Positions 8,271 through 14,282 of a DNA stretch of 21,158 nt are shown here, piece after piece. Source of the stretch: Ruminococcaceae bacterium UBA5905. Lineage in GTDB: Bacteria > Bacillota > Clostridia > Oscillospirales > Acutalibacteraceae. Under the pieces are notes generated by a model, which was given only the letters and a program-made list of their open reading frames with translations, was not told the origin of the DNA and searched no databases. The position numbers and the translations under genes are program-made. Each line of letters begins with the position of its first letter. Within the stretch, counting starts at the first letter, position 1. The DNA lies in NCBI GenBank assembly GCA_002431285.1, contig DJEF01000045.1, forward strand, positions 1 to 21,158. Reading direction: 5' to 3'.

Positions 8271-9080
8271 GTGGAACAATTTTTGAATAAGCTCGTAGAT
8301 TTCGCCACCCATGCGGGGCTAAAGCTGGTTATTGCCGTTTTGGTGCTGTTTCTCTGCTCCAAAGGCATCTCCCTGCTCATCCGGCGGCTGAAAAGCGGCA
8401 AGGGGCTGGCGCACATGGACCCGTCGGTGCGCTCCTTTCTCATCAGCGCCCTGAATATCGTGCTGCGGCTGGTGCTGATCGTCACGGTGGCATCCTACCT
8501 GGGGTTGCCTATGACCTCCGTGGTAACCGTTATCGGCAGCGCCGGGGTCGCCATCGGTCTGGCGCTGCAGGGCGGTCTGTCCAACATCGCCAGCGGTATG
8601 ATGATCCTATTTTTCCGCCCCTTTTCGGTGGAGGATTATATCGAAGTGAACGGGCAGGAGGGCACTGTCACCGCCATTGGCATTTTCCATACGGCGCTGC
8701 GCACCTATGACAACCGCCGGGTGGTGATCCCCAACAGCGTGCTGACCGCCAACACGGTGCTGAACCTCACCGCCGAGCCCACCCGCCGCATCGACCTGGA
8801 GCTGTCCGCCGGTTACGGCTGCGACAGCCAGCGGGTGCGGGAGACCGTGCTGGCCGCGGCGGCGCAGGTGCCGGGAGTGCTGACCGACCCCGCCCCCAGC
8901 GTCGTCATGACCGGCCACGGCGACAACGCCCTGCTGTATAAGGCGTTCATCTGGTGCAACACCCCCGACTATTGGTCGGTGCGGTTCGCTCTGCTGGAGG
9001 AGATCAAGCGCCGCTTTGACGAGCAGGGCATCGAGATCCCGTTCCCGCAGCTGGACGTGCATCTGGACGGCAACCGGTAA
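8271..9080 (+). CDS. mscS: MscS-family small-conductance mechanosensitive channel
   Basis: This 269-residue inner-membrane channel opens under membrane tension to release solutes on osmotic downshock. Three membrane segments lie at about 12-30, 55-75 and 80-105. The pore-lining TM3 reads IGSAGVAIGLALQGGLSNIA, with the alternating Gly/Ala pattern of the family. MILFFRPFSVEDYIEV and the beta-domain sequence RTYDNRRVVIPNSVL follow. The C-terminal cytoplasmic cage ends PFPQLDVHLDG, matching the usual terminal strand. The start is GTG at 8271, 9 bases after AAGAGG; no better ATG precedes it. The length is close to the 286 residues of E. coli MscS. It ends in a strong terminator. Confidence 0.94.
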   Translation: MEQFLNKLVDFATHAGLKLVIAVLVLFLCSKGISLLIRRLKSGKGLAHMDPSVRSFLISALNIVLRLVLIVTVASYLGLPMTSVVTVIGSAGVAIGLALQGGLSNIASGMMILFFRPFSVEDYIEVNGQEGTVTAIGIFHTALRTYDNRRVVIPNSVLTANTVLNLTAEPTRRIDLELSAGYGCDSQRVRETVLAAAAQVPGVLTDPAPSVVMTGHGDNALLYKAFIWCNTPDYWSVRFALLEEIKRRFDEQGIEIPFPQLDVHLDGNR

Positions 9081-9101
9081 CTGCGAAGCTCAACGAACAC
9101 G

Positions 9102-9141
9102 AAGCTCCGTCCCCTATGAAATACAGGGGACGGAGCTTTTT
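9102..9141 (+). terminator. Strong rho-independent terminator after mscS
   Basis: AAGCTCCGTCCCCT (9102-9115) is complementary to 9125-9138 over a 9-base loop and is followed by a run of T residues to 9141. Confidence 0.93.
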
Positions 9142-9195
9142 GCGGCAGGTGCGCCCGCTTTTTTGCGGGATATCAAAAATTGTGCACTTTATGGG

Positions 9196-9221
9196 TGAGA
9201 CTTTTTCCCTCCGGATACGAC
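9196..9221 (+). promoter_or_regulatory. Candidate ECF-type (autoregulated) promoter
   Basis: TGAGAC (9196-9201), 16 bases, then CGAC (9218-9221). This resembles the TGAAAC/TGTAAC-N16/17-CGTA/CGAC elements used by Bacillus SigW and SigX type ECF factors. The -35 is followed by the usual T run (TTTTT). Its position directly upstream of an ECF sigma gene suggests autoregulation. No good sigma-A promoter is seen in the same gap. Confidence 0.6.
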
Positions 9222-9230
9222 TAATTGATG

Positions 9231-9263
9231 AAAGGGATGAAAACTATCCCTTTCGGAAAGGGG
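9231..9263 (+). promoter_or_regulatory. Mutually exclusive hairpins around the sigma-factor ribosome binding site
   Basis: CCCTTT at 9248-9253 can pair upstream, as ATCCCTTT with AAAGGGAT at 9231-9238 (8 bp, 7-base loop). It can also pair downstream with AAAGGG at 9257-9262, which is the ribosome binding site of the sigma gene (3-base loop). Only the second fold hides the ribosome site. A regulatory role is inference. Confidence 0.4.
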
Positions 9264-9270
9264 TGCGTCA

Positions 9271-9828
9271 ATGGATAACGGTGCCCGTAGCTACCGCCGT
9301 TTCCTTGATGGGGATGACCGAGGAATCGCCGAGATCGTCGGAGAATACAAGGACGGTCTGATTCTGTATCTGAACGGGTATGTGGGCAACATTTTTATTG
9401 CCGAGGAGCTGACGGAGGATACCTTCTTCCGGCTCATCACCAAAAAGCCCCATTATGCGGGGAAAAGCAGTTTCAAATCCTGGCTGTATGCCATCGGGCG
9501 CCATGTAGCGGTTGATTTCCTGCGGCATCACGCCAAAATGCGCAGCACCCCCATCGACGATAGGGAAACCGGTCTGCGGGAGGAGGAAAGCCTGGAGCAA
9601 TCCTACATACGAGAGGAACGGAAAATTGCCCTGCACCGGGCGCTTTCCACGCTGCCGACCCAGTATAAGACGGTGCTTTGGCTGGTGTATTTTGAGGGCT
9701 TTTCCGGCAAAGAGGCGGCAATCGCGCTGAAAAAGACCGACCGTCAGATAAAAAATCTCCTGTATCGGGCAAAACAATCGTTGAAAGCAACACTGGAAAA
9801 GGAGGGCTTTACCCATGAAGAATTGTGA
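9271..9828 (+). CDS. ECF-subfamily RNA polymerase sigma factor
   Basis: This 185-residue sigma-70-family factor has only regions 2 and 4. Region 2 spans about 22-88 (AEELTEDTFFRLI, then FKSWLYAIGRHVAVDFLRHH, the typical -10 recognition stretch). Region 4 spans about 120-175 (LPTQYKTVLWLVYFEGFSGK, then KEAAIALKKTDRQIKNLLYR, the -35-reading helix-turn-helix). The linker is acidic. The start at 9271 follows GAAAGGGG. Its last 14 bases overlap the start of the next gene, a membrane protein that is very probably its anti-sigma partner. A matching ECF promoter lies just upstream, so signal-induced autoregulation is likely. The stimulus is unknown; envelope stress is typical for such pairs. Confidence 0.93.
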   Translation: MDNGARSYRRFLDGDDRGIAEIVGEYKDGLILYLNGYVGNIFIAEELTEDTFFRLITKKPHYAGKSSFKSWLYAIGRHVAVDFLRHHAKMRSTPIDDRETGLREEESLEQSYIREERKIALHRALSTLPTQYKTVLWLVYFEGFSGKEAAIALKKTDRQIKNLLYRAKQSLKATLEKEGFTHEEL

Positions 9829-10450
9829 AGAAATGGTCCATAGCCTGCTTGCACGCAGAGATCAGTATGCCGCCGCGCAAAAACGGAAAAGAGCCGTACT
9901 CACCCGCACGGTCATTCCCGTGGGTGGCGTATGTCTTGCCGCCCTGGTGGGCATCGGTCTGTGGAAAGGGGGTGTGTTTAACACAACGCCGCCCAAAACC
10001 GTGGGAGACGCGGTGATCAGCGGCGAGAAAGACTATATCGGTCCCGACGAACGGAGAATCATCTCCTCGTATGCCGCGGGGGATACCCCCTCCGCCTCGT
10101 ATGCCACGCCGGAGAACGGCCAGCGGTGTTTCTCCACCCCGCTGCAACAGGCGATGGACGCCTACGGAGATCGTGTGCTGTACCGGGTTGTGGTGGACGT
10201 ATTCCGCGACAAAGAGCTGTTATCGGCGGACAGCAGGCCGGTGCGGGAGGAGCGCGCGCGGCTCTCCGACAGCGGCTATACCGTCGCCTATGAGACGGTA
10301 TCCGACGGAGAATCGGCGCATTCGTACTTCTCCCTGCACGCCACCTATGATGAGCTGACCGGGTTCGCCGCCAACGAACGCTACGGCTACTTCCTGTTCC
10401 TATACGAGGAACGGATAGAGCCCGCGGCCGACTCCGGCACGAACCGGTAG
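9815..10450 (+). CDS. Probable membrane-bound anti-sigma factor
   Basis: This 211-residue single-pass membrane protein begins with a basic cytoplasmic segment of about 30 residues (MKNCEEMVHSLLARRDQYAA, then QKRKR). One transmembrane helix follows at about 32-50 (TVIPVGGVCLAALVGIGLW), then an extracytoplasmic domain of about 160 residues rich in charged residues and tyrosine. No zinc-binding HxxxCxxC motif typical of ZAS anti-sigma factors is present. The assignment rests on topology and on the 14-base translational overlap with the ECF sigma gene, where GGAGGG at 9801-9806 serves its ATG. Similar MKNCEEMV-type proteins commonly follow ECF genes in Clostridia. It could instead be a sensor or co-regulator. 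Confidence 0.75.
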   Translation: MKNCEEMVHSLLARRDQYAAAQKRKRAVLTRTVIPVGGVCLAALVGIGLWKGGVFNTTPPKTVGDAVISGEKDYIGPDERRIISSYAAGDTPSASYATPENGQRCFSTPLQQAMDAYGDRVLYRVVVDVFRDKELLSADSRPVREERARLSDSGYTVAYETVSDGESAHSYFSLHATYDELTGFAANERYGYFLFLYEERIEPAADSGTNR

Positions 10451-10484
10451 ACAACGCACACCACCGGATATCGACATACAACGC

Positions 10485-10513
10485 AAGCCGCAGCGGAAAT
10501 TCCGCTGCGGCTT
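10485..10513. terminator. Inverted repeat between convergent genes, probable terminator
   Basis: AAGCCGCAGCGGAA and TTCCGCTGCGGCTT form a 14+14 bp repeat around a single central A (10485-10513). GGTCGTTTT follows on the plus strand, a modest T tract. It sits between the anti-sigma gene (+) and malQ (-) and may serve both. Confidence 0.65.
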
Positions 10514-10553
10514 GGTCGTTTTCAGAATCTTTGCCAATGGGGGATGACCCCGC

Positions 10554-12104
10554 TTACTCCTGCTCTTTGGCATCGGGGGCGGAGGCATTCTCCGCCGGGG
10601 CTTTTTTCGCCTTGGGGGATTCCGGCAGGCGGCCGTACAGCGCCGTATTCTCCCGGATGATCTGCGCCAGCCAATCGTTGATGCAGCCGTCCCCGATGCG
10701 CCATTGCCAGTTGCTGCCGCCCAGGGTGGCGGGGGTGTTGATGCGCGCCTCGCTGGAAAGCCCCATAAAATCCTGCATCATGAAAATCGCCGTATCCGCC
10801 ACGCTCATCAGCGCCGCCCGGATCATCGCCCAGTTGAACCCCTCCCGGTCGTCCACATGGAGATACCGGCGGGCAAACGCCACCTCCGCCGGATCGGCGG
10901 TGTGGGTCCAGCCCATAACGGTGTCGTTATCGTGGGTGCCGGTATACACCACGCAGTGACGGGGATACCGATAGGGCAGATATTCGCTGTCCCCGGCGGG
11001 GTCAAAGGCGAATTGCAGCACCTTCATGCCTGGATAGCCGCTGTCCGCCAGCAGCTGCCGCACCGCGGGAGTCAAAAAGCCCAAATCCTCTGCGATGATG
11101 GGCAGCGGACCGCCGTGATCCTCCTCCAGCGCCCGGAACAGCTCCATCCCGGGGCCCTGCCGCCAGACGCCCTTTTTGGCGTTGACCGCCCCATAGGGGA
11201 TGCAGTAAAAGGACTCAAACCCCCGGAAATGGTCGATGCGCACCACATCGTAGAGCGCCAGCGTGCGGCGCATCCGCTGCCGCCACCAGCGGTAGGGGGT
11301 CGGCTCCCGGCGCATCTGCGCCCAGTTATACACCGGCATCCCCCACAGCTGCCCGTCCTCGGTGAAGGCATCCGGCGGGCAGCCCGCCACCACCCGGGGC
11401 AGCAGCTCTTCATCCAGGTCGAATTGCTCCGGGTCCGCCCACACATCGGCGCTGTCATCCGCCACATAGATGGGCATATCCCCGATGATCCGCACCCCGT
11501 GGGCGTGGGCATAGGCTTTCAGGGCGTCCCATTGGCGATAAAACTGGAACTGAACAAACCGATAAAACGCCAGCCGCCGTTCCTGCTGCTGCCGGAAATC
11601 CGCCAGCGCCCGGGGCTGCCGCATTTTGAGGGGCTTCTCCCACTCCCGCCAGGCAGCGCCGCCATGGGCATCCTTCAGCGCCATAAAGAGGGCATAGTCC
11701 TCCAGCCAGTCCGCCTGCTCCCGGCAGAACCGGGCATAGTCCTCCCCCGGCACAAACCGGGCAAACGCCTGTTCCAGCAGGGGCAGGCGGTTTTCGTACA
11801 GCTTGCCGTAGTCCACCCGGCCGGGATCGCCGCCGAGATCCGCCCGGTCGCAGTCGGCGGTCTCCAGCAGGCCATCCTCGACCAGCGTTTCCAGGTCGAT
11901 GAAATAGGGATTCCCCGCCGCCGAAGAAAAGGACTGATAGGGGGAATCCCCGAAATGGGTGGGGTTCAGCGGCAGCAGCTGCCAATAGCGCTGCCCCGCC
12001 TTTTCCAGAAAATCCACAAAGTGATAGGCTTCCTTGCCAAAGGTGCCGATGCCGTATTTCCCGGGGAGGGAAAACACCGGCATGAGAATTCCGCTGGTAC
12101 GCAT
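10554..12104 (-). CDS. malQ: 4-alpha-glucanotransferase (amylomaltase, GH77)
   Basis: This 516-residue cytoplasmic enzyme transfers alpha-1,4-glucan segments between maltodextrins during glycogen or maltose use. The N-terminus MRTSGILMPVFSLPGKYGIG and the substrate-loop region PTHFGDSPYQSFSSAAGNPY are diagnostic. Catalytic residues are visible: nucleophile D291 (RIDHFRGFE), acid/base E339 (IIAEDLGF) and transition-state stabiliser D392 (GTHDNDTVMGW). The length is normal for the short bacterial type. The ATG at 12104 follows AAAGGAG; the open frame extends eight codons upstream to a TTG without a suitable ribosome site. A glutamate/alanine/lysine-rich tail of about 20 residues (SPKAKKAPAENASAPDAKEQ) follows the normal C-terminus. 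It lies 30 bases after the metallophosphoesterase gene, in the same direction, probably one operon. Confidence 0.96.
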   Translation of the reverse strand: MRTSGILMPVFSLPGKYGIGTFGKEAYHFVDFLEKAGQRYWQLLPLNPTHFGDSPYQSFSSAAGNPYFIDLETLVEDGLLETADCDRADLGGDPGRVDYGKLYENRLPLLEQAFARFVPGEDYARFCREQADWLEDYALFMALKDAHGGAAWREWEKPLKMRQPRALADFRQQQERRLAFYRFVQFQFYRQWDALKAYAHAHGVRIIGDMPIYVADDSADVWADPEQFDLDEELLPRVVAGCPPDAFTEDGQLWGMPVYNWAQMRREPTPYRWWRQRMRRTLALYDVVRIDHFRGFESFYCIPYGAVNAKKGVWRQGPGMELFRALEEDHGGPLPIIAEDLGFLTPAVRQLLADSGYPGMKVLQFAFDPAGDSEYLPYRYPRHCVVYTGTHDNDTVMGWTHTADPAEVAFARRYLHVDDREGFNWAMIRAALMSVADTAIFMMQDFMGLSSEARINTPATLGGSNWQWRIGDGCINDWLAQIIRENTALYGRLPESPKAKKAPAENASAPDAKEQE

Positions 12105-12134
12105 AGCGACCACTCCTTTCTCCGTCAAAGCAAT

Positions 12135-12926
12135 TTATCCGGATGCCTGCGGCATGAACAGCAGCAGCGGCAGGTGGGGCGGGTTGGCGACGCGCAGGGG
12201 GATGGAGCTGTCTCCCAGCCCCCGGCTGACCACCATGGTAGTGACCCCCTGTCGGTACACCCCGTCGGTATAGGCGGGCAGCACCCCCTGTCCGGGGGCG
12301 TACAGGCCCCGGTTTTTCACGCGGATCTGCCCGCCGTGGGTATGGCCGCAAACCACCAGATTCCACCGGGCTTTCTGATAATAGGAGAAATAATCCGGCT
12401 TATGGGCCAGGGCGACAGCCGGCTGCCCGCTCACCGCCAGCGGGCGGGGACAGCGATGCCCCATGCCGAACAGGCGCAGCGTTTCGCCGTCCTTTCTCCA
12501 GTCGGCGTAGTTGTCGCAGAGATAGTGCACCCCGCATTCCGTGAGAATCTGCCCATACAGCGGCTCCCGCCCCAGACGCAGCTCGTGGTTGCCGGGGATG
12601 GCAAAGCAAGGGGCGATGGCCGCCAGCGCCCCGGCCAGCCGCCGCAGCCCGGCGGCGTCAAAGTCGGTGTAGCTGTTGGTCAGATCGCCGGGGAGAAAGA
12701 TGGCGTCGGGGCGCTGGAGCGCCACGCAGTTGATCAGCCGGGTCAGCCGCACGGCATTATCCGGCAGATGCACATCCGCCACCACCGCCACCCGGGCGCC
12801 GCAAAAGGCGGCGGGCAGCCGGGGCAGAAACACCGGGATCGGTTCCACCTGGGGCGCTCCCATGGCCACACGCAGCCCCATGGCGGTATGCAGCAGCTTC
12901 TTGGACCGTTTCGGCTGGATCTCCAT
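12135..12926 (-). CDS. Calcineurin-like metallophosphoesterase (YkuE/YaeI-like)
   Basis: This 263-residue member of the two-metal phosphoesterase superfamily shows all the motifs: DVH at 51-53 (VVADVHLPDN), GD at 80-81 (LPGDLTN), GNHE at 112-115, H175 (ALAHKPDYF) and GHTHGGQ at 194-200. The closing GHTHGGQI and the small size match the YkuE/YaeI subgroup, whose members hydrolyse lipid-linked or other phosphodiesters at the membrane. No signal peptide or membrane helix is present with the start I chose (ATG 12926, after GGAAAGGGG). The frame stays open upstream to 12977, but that region carries a hairpin and no better ribosome site. MalQ follows 30 bases later; I see no functional link beyond co-transcription. 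Confidence 0.92.
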   Translation of the reverse strand: MEIQPKRSKKLLHTAMGLRVAMGAPQVEPIPVFLPRLPAAFCGARVAVVADVHLPDNAVRLTRLINCVALQRPDAIFLPGDLTNSYTDFDAAGLRRLAGALAAIAPCFAIPGNHELRLGREPLYGQILTECGVHYLCDNYADWRKDGETLRLFGMGHRCPRPLAVSGQPAVALAHKPDYFSYYQKARWNLVVCGHTHGGQIRVKNRGLYAPGQGVLPAYTDGVYRQGVTTMVVSRGLGDSSIPLRVANPPHLPLLLFMPQASG

Positions 12927-12962
12927 CGACAGACAACCCCTTTCCGGCGCATGGACAGTTTG

Positions 12963-12984
12963 GCCCGGCAACGTCATGCCGGGC
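12963..12984. repeat. Hairpin in the leader of the metallophosphoesterase gene
   Basis: GCCCGGCA (12963-12970) and TGCCGGGC (12977-12984) form an 8-bp stem with a 6-base loop about 40 bases upstream of the start codon. No T tract follows in either direction, so it is not a standard terminator. Function unknown. Confidence 0.5.
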
Positions 12985-13003
12985 GCACACGTCCGCTCTG
13001 CTT

Positions 13004-13012
13004 AGTGTACCA
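13004..13012 (-). promoter_or_regulatory. Extended -10 promoter of the metallophosphoesterase-malQ operon
   Basis: On the minus strand TGG-TACACT (-10 at 13009-13004) forms an extended -10 element about 80 bases upstream of the start codon. The -35 is poor (TTTATT at a 16-base spacing). Confidence 0.5.
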
Positions 13013-13075
13013 CAGTCGGGGGCAAAATAAAAGCGGAAATTCCATTGCGTTCCGCAAAATGCGCACTTCGACCGC

Positions 13076-13116
13076 AAAAACGGCCGCGCCCCGTCAGCCC
13101 CTGTCCGGCCGGGGCG
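13076..13116 (-). terminator. Candidate terminator of the first TetR gene
   Basis: CGCCCCG (13087-13093) pairs with CGGGGCG (13110-13116). Read on the minus strand, the stem is followed by CGGCCG and then TTTTT (13080-13076). The T run is offset by six bases from the stem, so this is moderate evidence. Confidence 0.5.
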
Positions 13117-13147
13117 TCTGTGCACGGTCCCGCGATGGCGCGGCGGG

Positions 13148-13723
13148 TCATTCGGCGGCGCCGATCAGGAGCCCGGGCAGAGAATTCTTCAGCACCCGGG
13201 ACAGATAATCCACCACCGTTTCGGGATCGTGCCCCTCTTTGTCGGTAAATTCGTCAATCAGCATTCCGGCGATCGCCTCGGTATAAAAATGCGCCAGAAA
13301 CTCTTTGAATTGCGGCTCCGCGTGCACGCCGCACTGCTGCTCGGTATCCCGGATGATGTTGCCGGTGATGCCGATAAAATCCGCGTAGAAAAACCGTTTC
13401 ATCTCATCCCGGCCCATGCTGTCGTAGGCGCAGCACAGCAAATGCTGATTGGTCTTTACATACTGCAGCACGAAGAGCACCGCCTCGCGGAAATCCACCA
13501 GCAGATCAAACTGCCTGACCACATTCACCGCCTCTTCCTCCAGCATCCATTTCAGCAGGGCGTAAATATCCTCAAAATGGTAGTAAAAGGTCTTGCGGTT
13601 GACGCCGCAATCGGCAATGATCTCGCTGACGGTGATCTTGGAAAGGGGCTTTTTCGCCATGAACCGCTTCAGGGAGGCGGCCAGCGCCTGTTTGGTATGC
13701 AATGTGGTGACTTCATATTTCAT
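13148..13723 (-). CDS. TetR/AcrR-family regulator, DhaS-like (TetR-1)
   Basis: This 191-residue DNA-binding protein has a typical TetR N-terminus: KRFMAKKPLSKITVSEIIAD, then CGVNRKTFYYHFEDIYALLK, with the recognition helix around NRKTFYYHF (about 40-50). The C-terminal ligand/dimer domain is of the TetR_C_8 type seen in DhaS-like proteins, rich in aromatic and acidic residues. The ATG at 13723 follows AAGGAG (13740-13735); longer in-frame starts would run through the promoter. It is transcribed divergently from the 105-residue/MMPL/secreted-protein operon, the classical arrangement for a TetR that controls a pump. Its own -10 is overlapped by a 13-bp inverted repeat, so autorepression is likely. 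It closely resembles the second TetR at 19545. Confidence 0.93.
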   Translation of the reverse strand: MKYEVTTLHTKQALAASLKRFMAKKPLSKITVSEIIADCGVNRKTFYYHFEDIYALLKWMLEEEAVNVVRQFDLLVDFREAVLFVLQYVKTNQHLLCCAYDSMGRDEMKRFFYADFIGITGNIIRDTEQQCGVHAEPQFKEFLAHFYTEAIAGMLIDEFTDKEGHDPETVVDYLSRVLKNSLPGLLIGAAE

Positions 13724-13763
13724 GATCCGCTCCGCTCCTTTGGCATTGATCTGTCCACCGTAT

Positions 13764-13776
13764 TGTATAGTATACA
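13764..13776. promoter_or_regulatory. Inverted repeat over the TetR-1 -10 element, probable operator
   Basis: TGTATA-G-TATACA (13764-13776) is a 6+1+6 inverted repeat that covers the -10 hexamer of the TetR-1 promoter on the minus strand. This is a typical autorepression site. Confidence 0.5.
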
Positions 13777-13797
13777 TCAAACCGCCGATCCATGCAA
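13769..13797 (-). promoter_or_regulatory. Sigma-A promoter of TetR-1
   Basis: On the minus strand: TTGCAT (13797-13792), a 17-base spacer, TATACT (13774-13769). The start codon lies 45 bases further on. Confidence 0.65.
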
Positions 13798-13811
13798 CGG
13801 GTAGCGCGGAC

Positions 13812-13940
13812 CTTTTGTCCGGTAAATGGGACAGAGCGGCCCATTTGCCCCACAGATGACCGGCTTTTGTCCGGATTTCACCTAAAGCGGGGCGATTTGT
13901 CCGTTTCATTGCCGCCGGACTTCCGGTATACTCATGTCCG
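13812..13940 (+). promoter_or_regulatory. Promoter/operator region of the pump operon with repeated GTCCG motifs
   Basis: A -10 TATACT is at 13927-13932, without a convincing -35. GTCCG occurs four times in the same orientation (13817, 13869, 13899, 13936). Twice it is part of the 11-mer CTTTTGTCCGG (13812-13822 and 13864-13874), once ATTTGTCCG (13895-13903). An inverted repeat CCGGA-CT-TCCGG (13915-13926) abuts the -10. The poor -35 together with repeated upstream sites suggests regulated initiation. The regulator is unknown; TetR-1 is one option. Confidence 0.5.
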
Positions 13941-13964
13941 AAATCGAGGAAAGGAGCGGAAATC

Positions 13965-14282
13965 ATGCACGAAAAACGGTACCGGATCCGTCTGTCGGCG
14001 CCCCTCGGGCTGCGTAACGGAACCATGGTCATCCGTGAATCCGACGGCAAGGTGGACGGCTGGCTGGAAGTGATGAACCGGAAAAACGCCCTGTCCGGTC
14101 GGCTTTCAACCGACGGAGCGCTGACGATCACGGGCGCCATCCAATCGTTGATCAGCACGATACGGTATACGGCGGTGGGAACGGTCTGCGGACGGAAAAT
14201 ATTGTTAAATCTGAAAACGGATACCGGAGTATGCTATCCGGTCTCCGGAGAGGAGCTTACCATTGATGACAAAGTTTTATAG
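13965..14282 (+). CDS. Small unknown protein, first gene of the MMPL operon
   Basis: This is a 105-residue protein of no family I can name. It starts MHEKRYRIRLSAPLGLRNGT after AAGGAG (13951-13956). The composition and alternating pattern (TMVIRESDGKVDGWLEVMNR, LSGRLSTDGALTITGAIQSL, KILLNLKTDTGVCYPVSGEE) predict a mostly beta-strand cytoplasmic domain with one short helix (about 70-78). No signal peptide, membrane helix or metal site is seen. Its last 17 bases overlap the MMPL start, so the two are probably translationally coupled and made in fixed ratio. A role as a pump accessory or lipid/ligand-sensing subunit is a guess from position. Confidence 0.75.
   Translation: MHEKRYRIRLSAPLGLRNGTMVIRESDGKVDGWLEVMNRKNALSGRLSTDGALTITGAIQSLISTIRYTAVGTVCGRKILLNLKTDTGVCYPVSGEELTIDDKVL

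Noticed and set aside
10704..13208. Plus-strand open frame of 834 codons across malQ and the metallophosphoesterase
   Set aside because: It spans two well-defined minus-strand genes and their intergenic gap, with composition expected of an antisense frame.
13724..14158. N-terminal extension of TetR-1 through its promoter
   Set aside because: The added residues show no domain, cross the -35/-10 and operator-like repeat, and the ATG at 13723 has its own ribosome site.
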